NCBI GenBank assembly: GCA_021847835.1
Contig: JAJZPR010000021.1
Location: 1-41,885 of the forward strand
Source of the DNA: Pseudomonadota bacterium
GTDB lineage: Bacteria; Pseudomonadota; Gammaproteobacteria; Burkholderiales; Thiobacillaceae
Length of the DNA stretch: 41,885 bases
Reading direction: 5' to 3'
Shown: positions 33,288-41,244 of the stretch, one piece after another
How the letters are laid out: every line of letters begins with the position of its first letter
How positions within the stretch are numbered: position 1 is the first letter of the stretch
The notes under the pieces: model-generated
Databases searched by the model: none
What the model was told of the DNA's origin: nothing
What the model saw: the letters and a program-made list of their open reading frames with translations, nothing else
Position numbers and translations under genes: made by a program

Positions 33288-33581
33288 TTAGCCAAACTTG
33301 AACAAAATCCCGTAGCCCCCGCGCGGATACTCCCAGTCCACGTTGCGGTAGGTGGTGCAGATGATGCGGCAGGTGCCGCATTCCAGGCAGCCGTCGGTGA
33401 TGAGCACGACCTGGCCGTTGCCTTCCGCGGTGTAGCAGCCCGCCGGGCAGCACACGGTGCACTCCTGGGTCTTGCACTCGACCTGGCAGGTGGTCGGGTT
33501 CTTGATGTTGATATGCGGCCGGCCGGCATCGACGCGGTAGCGGTTCTGGAACAGTTTCTCTTCGACTTTCACGGGAATCAT
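33288..33581 (-). CDS. fixX: FixX, ferredoxin-like subunit of the Fix complex
   Basis: Encodes 97 residues from ATG 33581, overlapping the fixC stop by four bases (ATGA). FixX is a small 4Fe-4S ferredoxin that takes electrons from FixC. Its Cys pattern is CQVECKTQECTVCCPAG, then ECGTCRIIC, providing two cluster-binding groups. The end GGYGILFKFG matches FixX. A longer frame to 33596 lacks the overlap and is less likely. Confidence 0.93.
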   Translation of the reverse strand: MIPVKVEEKLFQNRYRVDAGRPHINIKNPTTCQVECKTQECTVCCPAGCYTAEGNGQVVLITDGCLECGTCRIICTTYRNVDWEYPRGGYGILFKFG

Positions 33582-34876
33582 TCGAATGCCCTCCACATCT
33601 TGAATGCGTCGCCCATCAATCCGAACAGCGAGCGCCGCTGCTTGAAGCTCTTGCGGATCTCGCGTTCCTTGGTTTTCTTGTCCACGCCGTCCACGGTGAG
33701 CATGGTGTGGGCGGCGCGGTTGACCAGCTCGGGGTAGGTAGTGAAGAACTGGTTATTTTTATGGAATATCTCCGGCATGTTCTTGTACTTCTTCAGGTCC
33801 TTCATGACGAAGCTGTCTTCCAGCCGGCCCTGATAGTAGGCAAGGTTGGCCGCGGTCATGGGCAGGTGCTTCTGCTTGAGATCGATCACCGTCTCGGCGG
33901 CGAGGCGCCCGGTGGTCATGGCGAGGTTGGAGCCTTCGCGGTGCACGGCGTTGACGAACATGCCGGAGTCGCCCACGATCATCCAGCCGTCGCCGCACAG
34001 CTTGGGCATGGCCTTGTAGCCGCCCTCGGGGATGAGGTGCGCGGTGTATTCCTTCATCTCGCCGCCTTCGATCAGCGGCTTGATGGCGGGATGCGCCTTC
34101 ATCTGCTCCAACAGCTGGTAGGGCGTGACTTTCTGCTGCTTGAAGTCGGACAGCATGCAGCCCACGCCGATGGTGAGCGAATCCTTGTTGGTGTAAAGGA
34201 AACCAGTGCCCATCATGCCCTGGGTGATCTTGCCGGCCATTTCGATCACCACGCCTTCGCCCTCGCCGATGTTGAAGCGGCTCTGGATGGTCTCTTCCGG
34301 CATGAAGTGGATTTCCTTCACCGCCAGCGCCACGTCCTTGGGTTCGAGTTCGGCATGGAAGCTGGCCTTCTTCGCCAGCAGCGAATTCACGCCGTCGGCG
34401 AGGATCACCACGTCGGCATAGACCGAGCCGCCCTCGCGGTCGGTCTGCACGCCGATCACGCGGTCGCGGTCCATGATCAGCTTGGTGACGGTGGTTTCGC
34501 ACACCAGCAGGGCGCCGGCCTCCTGCACCCGCTTGGAGAACCACTTGTCGAACTGTGCGCGGATGATGGTGTAGCGGTTGTACGGCTCCTTGTTGAATTC
34601 GGCCGAGCGGTAGGTGGAGCCGACGTAGGATTCGTCGTCCAGCACCCACATCTGCTGCTCGATGATGTGGCGTTCAAGCGGCGCGTCTTCCCTGAAGTCC
34701 GGAATGATTTCCTCCAGCGCCTTCGAGTACAGGATCGCGCCCTGCACGTTTTTCGAGCCGGGATACTCGCCGCGTTCGATCTGCAGCACTTTCAGGCCGG
34801 CCTTGGCCATGGTGTAGGCGGCGGCATTGCCGGAAGGGCCTGCGCCGACCACGATTGCGTCAAATTTTTCGTCCAT
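33578..34876 (-). CDS. fixC: FixC, flavoprotein (ETF:quinone-oxidoreductase-like)
   Basis: Encodes 432 residues. FixC receives electrons from FixAB and passes them to quinone or FixX. The FAD dinucleotide-binding motif DAIVVGAGPSGNAAAY opens at residue 7; the GDSGMFVNAVHREGSNLAM region near 300 is a second FAD motif. ATG 34876 is preceded by AGGAGAACACA. It lies nine bases after the fixB stop and overlaps fixX. FixABCX bifurcates electrons from NADH to ferredoxin or flavodoxin for nitrogenase and to quinone. Confidence 0.95.
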   Translation of the reverse strand: MDEKFDAIVVGAGPSGNAAAYTMAKAGLKVLQIERGEYPGSKNVQGAILYSKALEEIIPDFREDAPLERHIIEQQMWVLDDESYVGSTYRSAEFNKEPYNRYTIIRAQFDKWFSKRVQEAGALLVCETTVTKLIMDRDRVIGVQTDREGGSVYADVVILADGVNSLLAKKASFHAELEPKDVALAVKEIHFMPEETIQSRFNIGEGEGVVIEMAGKITQGMMGTGFLYTNKDSLTIGVGCMLSDFKQQKVTPYQLLEQMKAHPAIKPLIEGGEMKEYTAHLIPEGGYKAMPKLCGDGWMIVGDSGMFVNAVHREGSNLAMTTGRLAAETVIDLKQKHLPMTAANLAYYQGRLEDSFVMKDLKKYKNMPEIFHKNNQFFTTYPELVNRAAHTMLTVDGVDKKTKEREIRKSFKQRRSLFGLMGDAFKMWRAFE

Positions 34877-34885
34877 TGTGTTCTC

Positions 34886-35977
34886 CTAAACTGCCACCTT
34901 GCGTGTTGCCAACTGCTGTTTGAAGGCCTCGGTCAGCGCCGGCAGGATGGTCATGGCATTGCCGACGATGCCGTAGGTGGCAAAGTCGAAGATGGGCGCG
35001 TTTTCATCGGTGTTGATGGCGATGATCACGTCCGAGCCTTCCATGCCCACGCGGTGCTGGATGGCGCCGGAGATGCCGGCGGCGATGTAGAGCTTGGGTC
35101 GCACGGTCTTGCCGGACTGGCCGACCTGACGGTCCAGTTCCACCCAGCCGGCCTGCACCACCGGGCGGGTGGCGCCGACTTCGGCGCCGAGCACCTTGGC
35201 CAGGTCCCAGATGAGCTGGAAATTTTCCGGCCGCTTCATGCCGCGCCCGCCGGAGACGATGATGTCGGCGAAGGGCAGCTGCGGCTTGCCCGCGAGGTTG
35301 TCCGGGATGTATTCGAGCACCTTGGTGACGATGTCGGTCTCGATCATGCCGAGCGGGTGTTCGGTAATCGTGCCGCTGCGCGTCTCGTCCTTCTTCGGCA
35401 TGCTCATCACGCGCGGTCGTACCGTGGCCATCTGCGGGCGATAGTTCAAGGTGACGATGGTGCACAGCAGGCTGCCGCCGAAGGTGGGGCGGGTCGCCGC
35501 GAGGCTGCGGTTCTCCATGTCGATGTTGAGTTCGGTGCAGTCGGCGGTAAGTCCGGTTTGCAAGGTGGTGGCGACGCTGCCGGCGAGATCGCGTCCCAGG
35601 GTGGTGGCGCCCAGCAGCAGGATTTCCGGCTGGTAGGCGTTGACCAGGTCGGTCAGCCCCTTGGTGAAGGGCTGGTTGCGGTAGTCGGACAGCAGCGGGT
35701 CTTCCATCAGGTAGCAAAGATCGGCGCCGTAGTGGAAGGCTTCCTGGCAGAAGCGCCGCGTCTGGATGCCGGGCGCGCCCATGACCACGCCGGCCAGCGG
35801 CACGCCGAGCTTGTCCGCCAGCTTGCGGCCTTCGCCCATCAATTCCCAGGACACGGGGTGGGCCGCGCCGCGCTCGTGCTCGACGAAGACCCACACGCCT
35901 TTGTATTTTTCCAGGCGCGGGTCGAGTTCGAATTTGCGCCGCCCGGCGGGCTTTTTCTGTTCGGTTGTTTCGCTCAT
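34886..35977 (-). CDS. fixB: FixB, electron-transfer-flavoprotein alpha-like subunit
   Basis: Encodes 363 residues. The C-terminal FAD domain has [39 protein letters not shown], the ETF alpha signature, and the earlier SGGRGM motif. The N-terminal part ([27 protein letters not shown]) is the usual domain I. Together with FixA it holds the FAD pair that performs bifurcation. It starts 24 bases after the fixA stop. Confidence 0.95.
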   Translation of the reverse strand: MSETTEQKKPAGRRKFELDPRLEKYKGVWVFVEHERGAAHPVSWELMGEGRKLADKLGVPLAGVVMGAPGIQTRRFCQEAFHYGADLCYLMEDPLLSDYRNQPFTKGLTDLVNAYQPEILLLGATTLGRDLAGSVATTLQTGLTADCTELNIDMENRSLAATRPTFGGSLLCTIVTLNYRPQMATVRPRVMSMPKKDETRSGTITEHPLGMIETDIVTKVLEYIPDNLAGKPQLPFADIIVSGGRGMKRPENFQLIWDLAKVLGAEVGATRPVVQAGWVELDRQVGQSGKTVRPKLYIAAGISGAIQHRVGMEGSDVIIAINTDENAPIFDFATYGIVGNAMTILPALTEAFKQQLATRKVAV

Positions 35978-36001
35978 GACTTGGTCCTCAGGTGTTGCTC
36001 G

Positions 36002-36847
36002 CTATGTGCCGCTCTTGCCGATTTCCTCGGCCAGGTTTGGATATTTGGTGAACATCTTCGCCAGCAGGGTGACGGACAAATCCTTCGGTTCCCGGCTTTC
36101 GCAGTCGATGATTTCGGCGCGCTGCGACTTAGGCTGGGGCGCAAACACCTTGCTGACGATGGTAGGCGAGCCCTTCAGGCCGATCTTCGTTACGTCCTCG
36201 ATGCCGGCGGCATCCTTGTCCCACTGCTTGAGCGGGTAGCGCGCTGCACGGAACATGTTGGCCATGGTGGCGAAGCGCATTTCGTTGCTGCCTTCGAGCA
36301 TGGTGATCAGACAAGGCAGTTTGGTCTTCAGCACCTGCACGCCACCCTCGGCGCGGCGGTGCAGGGTGATCTCGCGTTTGTCCAGATCGAGTTCGGCGAT
36401 CTTCGACACATAAGTCAGCAACTGCAGGTCCATGCGCTTGGCGATGCCGGGGCCGACCTGGGCGGTATCGCCGTCGATGGTCTGCTTGCCCGCGAACACG
36501 ATGTCGACCGGCATGTCTTCCTGGATTTTCTTGATGGCCGACGCCAGCGCGAAACTCGTGGCCAGGGTGTCGGAACCGGCAAAGGCACGGTCGGTCACCA
36601 GAATGGCATCGTCGGCGCCGAAGGAGATGGCTTTGCGCAAAGCTGCCTCGGCCTGCGGTGGGCCCATGCACAGCACTGTGACGCGGGCGCCGTACTGGTC
36701 CTTCAGACGCAGCGCTTCTTCCAGTGCGAACAGGTCGTAGGGGTTGACGATGGCCGGCACGCCCTGGCGCATGATGGTATTGGTCACCGGATGTACGCGG
36801 ATCTGCGCGCTGTCGGGAACCTGTTTGATACAGACGACGATATGCAT
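36002..36847 (-). CDS. fixA: FixA, electron-transfer-flavoprotein beta-like subunit
   Basis: Encodes 281 residues from ATG 36847 with AAGGAG upstream; the open frame continues further but the extension reads like shadow sequence. MHIVVCIKQVPDSAQIRVHP is the family start. Other motifs include VNPYDLFALEEALRLKD, FAGKQTIDGDTAQVGPGIA. FixA binds the bifurcating FAD and NADH. The gene begins ten bases after the nifW stop, within the nifV-cysE-nifW-fixABCX block. Confidence 0.95.
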   Translation of the reverse strand: MHIVVCIKQVPDSAQIRVHPVTNTIMRQGVPAIVNPYDLFALEEALRLKDQYGARVTVLCMGPPQAEAALRKAISFGADDAILVTDRAFAGSDTLATSFALASAIKKIQEDMPVDIVFAGKQTIDGDTAQVGPGIAKRMDLQLLTYVSKIAELDLDKREITLHRRAEGGVQVLKTKLPCLITMLEGSNEMRFATMANMFRAARYPLKQWDKDAAGIEDVTKIGLKGSPTIVSKVFAPQPKSQRAEIIDCESREPKDLSVTLLAKMFTKYPNLAEEIGKSGT

Positions 36848-36857
36848 GGTGTGCTCC

Positions 36858-37190
36858 TTAACCGCGGGTGGCCATGGCTGTGCGCAGGCTGTCGAGCGAG
36901 ACATGCTGCTTGCCGTCCACGTCCTGGAACACCTTGAACACCTTTTCCTGGACCGGGGTGGAGCGCACGAAGTCCTCGTAGGCCTTGGCCAGCAGTTCCT
37001 TGCACACGCCGGAAAGCGTTGCGTCATCCATCTCGGAAGTGCCGGGCGTTTGCCGCAGGTACTGGTTGAAGCGCTTGAGGATGTGCAGGCGGTTGACGTT
37101 GACGACAGCCTGATCAAAGGGAACCTGGAAGTAGTCCAGGAATTCCTCTGCGGCCGAGAAGCTGGTCATTTGCTTGAATAGTTCGCTCAT
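36858..37190 (-). CDS. nifW: NifW, nitrogenase-stabilizing/protective protein
   Basis: Encodes 110 residues, the usual NifW length. ATG 37190 follows AGGAAG. Conserved parts include SFSAAEEFLDYFQVPFDQAVVNVNRLHILKRF and the C-terminal FRSTPVQEKVFKVFQ-like region (here VRSTPVQEKVFKVFQDV). NifW binds the MoFe protein and helps protect it from oxygen or assists its maturation. It lies between cysE and fixA with ten bases on each side. Confidence 0.93.
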   Translation of the reverse strand: MSELFKQMTSFSAAEEFLDYFQVPFDQAVVNVNRLHILKRFNQYLRQTPGTSEMDDATLSGVCKELLAKAYEDFVRSTPVQEKVFKVFQDVDGKQHVSLDSLRTAMATRG

Positions 37191-37200
37191 GTTTCTTCCT

Positions 37201-37995
37201 TCAGTGTGTAGCCCGTTTGCGGCTTGCGGCGATGTGGGCCGGATCGCAGGTCTCGGTGCAGGTGACGCAGTCGTTCGTCGCCGGCAGCGCGGGCGTTTCG
37301 GCGGAAACGCCCAGGTGTTTTTCCAGATAGGCGATGCGGTCGAGCAGACAGGCAATCGCCTTGCCCACCGGGTCGGGCATCAGGTGGTGGTCGAGGTCGA
37401 TGCCCTGACGGGTGATGCGGCGCTGGCTTTCGGGCAGCACGATGCGGCCGGGGATGCCGACCACCGTCATGCTGTCCGGCACGTCGCTGATTACCACCGA
37501 ATTCGCGCCCACGCGCGCGCCGCGCCCGACGGTGATGGGGCCGAGAATCTTGGCGCCGGCGCCGACCACCACGCCGTCTTCCAGGGTGGGATGACGCTTG
37601 CCGGGATTCCAGGACACGCCGCCCAGGGTCACGCCGTGATAGAGCGTGACGTCGTCGCCGATCTCGGCGGTCTCGCCGATGACCACGCCGCAGCCGTGGT
37701 CGATGAAGAAGCGGCGGCCGATAGTGGCGCCGGGATGGATGTCGATCTGGGTGAACATGCGCGCGACAAAACTCAGGAAGCGTGCCGCGTAGCGGAACTT
37801 GCGCGACCACAAGGCATGGCTGATGCGATGCCAGAGCAGGGCATGGATGCCGGGGTAGGTGGTGATGACTTCCCAGGTCGTGCGCGCGGCGGGGTCGCGC
37901 TGGAACACGCAGCCCACGTCCTCGCGCAGCAGCGCGAAGAGTCCGGGGGCGGACTGCGGAGTGCTGAGAACTTCCTGGTCGATCATTGCGGTCAT
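37201..37995 (-). CDS. cysE: Serine O-acetyltransferase (NifP-like)
   Basis: Encodes 264 residues. It makes O-acetylserine for cysteine, needed in quantity for nitrogenase Fe-S clusters; nif-linked copies are called nifP in Azotobacter. The left-handed beta-helix is visible ([43 protein letters not shown]) with the catalytic DIHP and HG motifs. The C-terminal end is unusual: it carries a cysteine-rich tail ([14 protein letters not shown], about 240-253) beyond the normal enzyme core. The gene is 15 bases after nifV and ten before nifW. Confidence 0.92.
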   Translation of the reverse strand: MTAMIDQEVLSTPQSAPGLFALLREDVGCVFQRDPAARTTWEVITTYPGIHALLWHRISHALWSRKFRYAARFLSFVARMFTQIDIHPGATIGRRFFIDHGCGVVIGETAEIGDDVTLYHGVTLGGVSWNPGKRHPTLEDGVVVGAGAKILGPITVGRGARVGANSVVISDVPDSMTVVGIPGRIVLPESQRRITRQGIDLDHHLMPDPVGKAIACLLDRIAYLEKHLGVSAETPALPATNDCVTCTETCDPAHIAASRKRATH

Positions 37996-38010
37996 GTTTT
38001 TTCCTCCCTC

Positions 38011-39153
38011 TCAGGACTGGGCCTGCGCGCGCGGCATGGCTTCCAGGTAGAAGCGTTCCAGGTCGGCGGAACTCGGCGTCTGCTTGGTGGCGACGGCATG
38101 TTCGCGGATGCGCGCGAGCAGGGTCTTGGCCTCGAATTCGGTAAGCGCGATGCCGAGCCAGGCATAGGCCTGCATCACCGCGCTCGATCCCGAGTGCTTG
38201 CCCAGCACCAGCGTGTGCGTGCGGCCGACTTCCTCCGGCGCGAGGCCCTGGTAGTTGAGCGGGTTCTTGATCAGGCCGTCGACATGGATGCCGGACTCGT
38301 GGGTGAACACGGCATCGCCGACGATGCTCTTGTTGACCGGCACCGGGCGGCCGGAGGCGATCGCCACCAGGCGCGAGATTTCCGGGAAGCGGCGGCTGTC
38401 GATGCCGGTTTCGATGTTGTAGAGGTGGTGCATGGCTGCGACGGATTCTTCCAGCGCGGCATTGCCGGCGCGCTCGCCCAGGCCATTGACCGTGGTGTTG
38501 ATGTGGCTGGCGCCGGCCAGCACTGCGGCCAGGGTATTGGCTGTGGCCAAGCCGAGGTCGTTGTGGGCGTGCATCTCCAGCTCCAGGTCGCTTGCTTCGC
38601 GCAGCTGGCTGATGCGCTTGAAGGTGGTGAAGGGGTCGAGCAGGCCGAGGGTGTCGGCGAAGCGGAAGCGGCGCGCGCCGGCCAGCTCGGCGGTTTCGAG
38701 CACACGCAGCAGGAAGTCCATATCGGCACGCGAGGCATCCTCGCCGCCTACGCAGACATCGAGGTCGAGGTCGAGTGCGCGGTTGACGAAATGAGTAATG
38801 GTCCTGAGTACCCAGTCGCGCTCGCGTCCCAGCTTATGGCGGATCTGGATGTCGGACACGGGAATGGAAAGGTTCACGGTGTGCGCCCCGCAGCCGGCAG
38901 CGGCATCGAGGTCGGCATCGCACATGCGGCCCCACACCATGAGTTCGGACGGCAAGCCGAGCTGGGCGATGGCCTGGATGTTCTCGCGTTCCTCCGGCCC
39001 CATGACCGGAATGCCCACTTCCATTTCCGGTACCCCGGCCTCACTCAGCGCGCGCGCAATCGCAATGCGCTCCTCGGCGGTGAAGGCCACGCCGGCGGTC
39101 TGCTCGCCATCGCGCAGGGTGGTGTCGTTGATGACTACGAATGTCTGGGCCAT
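38011..39153 (-). CDS. nifV: Homocitrate synthase NifV
   Basis: Encodes 380 residues from ATG 39153 (MAQTFVVIND); upstream in-frame codons to 39198 lack a ribosome-binding site and lie inside the promoter region. It condenses acetyl-CoA with 2-oxoglutarate to homocitrate, the organic ligand of FeMo-co. Motifs: NDTTLRDGEQTAGVAF (catalytic Arg and metal Asp), HAHNDLGLA (metal His) and GERAGNAALEE. HESGIHVDGL and LGKHSG are further conserved blocks. First gene of the operon; a sigma-54 promoter and NifA site lie upstream. Confidence 0.95.
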   Translation of the reverse strand: MAQTFVVINDTTLRDGEQTAGVAFTAEERIAIARALSEAGVPEMEVGIPVMGPEERENIQAIAQLGLPSELMVWGRMCDADLDAAAGCGAHTVNLSIPVSDIQIRHKLGRERDWVLRTITHFVNRALDLDLDVCVGGEDASRADMDFLLRVLETAELAGARRFRFADTLGLLDPFTTFKRISQLREASDLELEMHAHNDLGLATANTLAAVLAGASHINTTVNGLGERAGNAALEESVAAMHHLYNIETGIDSRRFPEISRLVAIASGRPVPVNKSIVGDAVFTHESGIHVDGLIKNPLNYQGLAPEEVGRTHTLVLGKHSGSSAVMQAYAWLGIALTEFEAKTLLARIREHAVATKQTPSSADLERFYLEAMPRAQAQS

Positions 39154-39200
39154 GTTCGTTGCGGGGCTAACCCGTTTTAACTTGCTCTTGATTACCAATC

Positions 39201-39217
39201 AGCAAGGGGTATGCCAG
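39201..39217 (-). promoter_or_regulatory. Sigma-54 (-24/-12) promoter of the nifV operon
   Basis: On the minus strand: CTGGCATACCCCTTGCT. GG and GC are ten bases apart, as required; it differs from TGGCACG-N4-TTGCW in two positions (CG to TA). The predicted start is near 39190, about 35 bases before the nifV ATG. Confidence 0.8.
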
Positions 39218-39299
39218 GACAAATTACCGCATGCAATCAGGTGCTTACCGATTTATGTCGATGAAGGACCGAGGGACGAAAACGACATTTGTCGGGGAA

Positions 39300-39315
39300 T
39301 GTAGGGATTGCGACA
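39300..39315 (-). promoter_or_regulatory. NifA upstream activator sequence
   Basis: TGT-N10-ACA is exact (TGT at 39300-39302, ACA at 39313-39315), symmetric on both strands, and about 85-100 bases upstream of the -24 element, the usual distance for NifA. Confidence 0.8.
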
Positions 39316-39376
39316 CGACGGATTCAGATGATTTTCAATTCCCTCTTCCCTTGCGGGAGAGGGTGTTTCTACAAAC

Positions 39377-39715
39377 TCAATGCCCTTCCTTGACCATGTT
39401 GATCGAGTACTTTGGAATTTCGATCACCAGGTCGGCGCCGTCAATGACGGCTTGGCAGGCCAGGCGTGATTCCGGCTCCAGGCCCCAGGCCTTGTCGAGC
39501 AGGTCGTCTTCCTTTTCGGTGGCGGGGCTCAGGGAAGAGAGTCCTTCGCGCACGATGACATGGCAGGTGGTGCAGGCGCACGACTGCTCGCAGGCATGAT
39601 CGAGTTCGATGCCGGCTTTGATCAGGCTGTCGCAGATCGTGGCGCCGGAGGCGGCGTCGAATGCGGCGCCCTCCGGGCATAGGTGCTCGTGCGGCAGGAC
39701 GATGATTTGCGGCAT
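39377..39715 (-). CDS. fdx: ISC-type [2Fe-2S] ferredoxin
   Basis: Encodes 112 residues from ATG 39715 (MPQIIVLPHEHLCPEG). The ligands C42, C48, C51 and C87 fall exactly where they do in E. coli Fdx (CEQSCACTTCHV, RLACQAV); C46 is also conserved. It transfers electrons in Fe-S cluster assembly on IscU and normally directly follows hscA. Here 1.5 kb of IS110-type element and flank separate it from hscA (41245), so it may lack the isc promoter. Confidence 0.93.
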   Translation of the reverse strand: MPQIIVLPHEHLCPEGAAFDAASGATICDSLIKAGIELDHACEQSCACTTCHVIVREGLSSLSPATEKEDDLLDKAWGLEPESRLACQAVIDGADLVIEIPKYSINMVKEGH

Positions 39716-39802
39716 GGTAATCAGTCCATGAAAAAATCGACCGGGCATGCAGCAAATGCATGCGCCTGGTATTCAACTGGATTACCACGGCGGTTTTGCT
39801 GC

Positions 39803-39820
39803 CGCAATGACGTCATTGCG
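39803..39820. repeat. Perfect 18-base palindrome related to ATGACGTCATTGCG repeats
   Basis: CGCAATGACGTCATTGCG is perfectly symmetric. The half ATGACGTCATTGCG recurs at 7037-7050 at the truncated DUF2442 end. CGTCATTGCG is the start of a dispersed intergenic repeat known from many bacteria. It lies four bases outside the 3' inverted repeat of the IS110-type element. Confidence 0.6.
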
Positions 39821-39835
39821 TACATGGACGCCCCC

Positions 39836-40087
39836 GGTTTGCCAAGTTTTCCTGAGTGGCGGCGAGCAGGTAAAGATTGCACCCGTACATTCGGACTTTG
39901 TTGCGGCATGGCCGCTGTCCCTGATGGGATGTGCTGGCTGGCTCCTCCAGCGAGGTGACGCATTTTTGTGCTTCGCAATGATCGGGTTGTGCCAGCCATG
40001 GTCTGACCTGTTTTGCCATCATTTCAAGATCACTTCAGCAATCGGTGGTGGGTAAGCTTCTGTTCAACAATGAACCCTGATATCCAG
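39836..40087 (-). ncRNA. Candidate bridge-RNA region of the IS110/IS1111-type element
   Basis: Non-coding, between the transposase stop (40088) and the 3' inverted repeat. In IS1111-group elements the bridge RNA that pairs with donor and target DNA is encoded downstream of the transposase. This region has that place and length. I did not fold it, so exact limits and guide loops are unknown. Confidence 0.4.
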
Positions 40088-41116
40088 CTACATCGCCACA
40101 GCGGTATAGCCGGCCCGGTAGTCGCGGCCATGCGCGAGCAGTGCCCAGACAATACGGGCATTCTTGTTGGCCAGCGCAACCGCCGCGATGTTCGGATTGC
40201 GCCGCTGCAACAGCCTCATCAGCCACGGCGCCTCGTCGGCCCTGCGCTGCGCCGCCAGGATCGCTGCGCGCGCACCATGAATCAGCAGGGTGCGCAGGTA
40301 ACTGTCGCCGCGCTTGCTGATGCCCAGGAGCACGGCCTTGCCGCCGGTCGAATGCTGTTTAGGCACCAGCCCCAGCCAGGCCGCAAGCTGCCGGCCGTTG
40401 GTGAAGCTCCCGGCATTGCCGACCGAGGCCACCAAGGCGCTGGCGGTGATCGGCCCGATGCCGGGAATCTCGGCCAGCTTGCGGCTGGCCGGGCATCCCC
40501 GGTGCCAGGCCTTGATCTGGGCTTCGAGCTCCAGCACCTGGCGGTGCAGTTCGTTGAAGTGCGCGAACAGTCGGGCGATGAGTTGGCGCATGAGGCCGGG
40601 CAGGCCATTGTCGGCATCCTCCAATATCTCGGGTATGCGCCGGCCAACCTGGCCGATGCCCTGCGGAATCGTCAGGCCGAATTCGCCCAGGAGACCGCGA
40701 ATCTGGTTGGCCTGCGCGGTGCGGGCCTTGACGAAGCCCTGGCGGGCGCGGTGCAGCGACAGCACGGTCTGCTGCTCGACGCTCTTGACCGGCACGAAGC
40801 GCCTGTTGGGACGGGCAACTGCCTCGCAGATGGCCTCGGCGTCGGCTGCGTCGTTCTTGTTGGTCTTGACGTAGGGTTTCACGAACTGCGGCGCCATCAG
40901 CCTGACGGTGTGGCCCAGGCGTTCCAGCTCACGTGCCCAGTGGTGTGCGCTGCCGCAGGCTTCCATGCCAATCAGGCAGGGAGTGCGGTTGGCGAAGAAC
41001 ACTGTCACCTGGCTGCGCTTCAATTGTTTGCGGAGCACGACCTTGCCGTGCTCATCCACGCCGTGAATCTGGAAAACGCTCTTCGCCAGGTCGATGCCAA
41101 CTGTTGTAAGCTTCAT
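40088..41116 (-). CDS. IS110-family transposase (DEDD recombinase)
   Basis: Encodes 342 residues from ATG 41116 (MKLTTVGIDLAKSVFQIHG). The N-terminal RuvC-like domain has GIDLAKSVF (Asp11), GMEACGSAHHWARELE and KNDAADAEAI, providing the DEDD acidic residues. The C-terminal transposase_20 domain (EIPGIGPITASALVASVG, AAWLGLVP) holds the serine used by the family (GISKRGDSYLRTLL region). No frameshift or stop was seen, so it is likely functional. The extension to 41248 reads into the flank and lacks family similarity. Confidence 0.93.
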   Translation of the reverse strand: MKLTTVGIDLAKSVFQIHGVDEHGKVVLRKQLKRSQVTVFFANRTPCLIGMEACGSAHHWARELERLGHTVRLMAPQFVKPYVKTNKNDAADAEAICEAVARPNRRFVPVKSVEQQTVLSLHRARQGFVKARTAQANQIRGLLGEFGLTIPQGIGQVGRRIPEILEDADNGLPGLMRQLIARLFAHFNELHRQVLELEAQIKAWHRGCPASRKLAEIPGIGPITASALVASVGNAGSFTNGRQLAAWLGLVPKQHSTGGKAVLLGISKRGDSYLRTLLIHGARAAILAAQRRADEAPWLMRLLQRRNPNIAAVALANKNARIVWALLAHGRDYRAGYTAVAM

Positions 41117-41244
41117 TTCGGACGCCCCTTTCCATTCAGTGGTTGTAGACACCTCCACTTTGGCACATCGATGCCGCGTAGGGTGGGGGCGTCCATCCCA
41201 TTGAGGCCCGCAGGGCCGTGGCGATCCAGACTTTGGGGAATAAA

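Larger units (their letters stand above)
39824..41196 (-). mobile_element. IS110/IS1111-type insertion element, about 1.37 kb
   Basis: ATGGACGCCCCC on the plus strand at 39824-39835 and the same on the minus strand at 41185-41196 form 12-base inverted repeats flanking the transposase. IS1111-group elements have such subterminal repeats. The 3' flank after the transposase is long (about 250 bases) and the 5' flank short (about 70). It splits hscA from fdx. True ends may lie a few bases outside the repeats; no target duplication was seen, in line with this family. Confidence 0.7.

Noticed and set aside
33707..36937. A 1076-residue open frame on the plus strand opposite fixC, fixB and fixA
   Set aside because: Antisense to three clear Fix genes and spans gene boundaries; composition is typical of a codon shadow.
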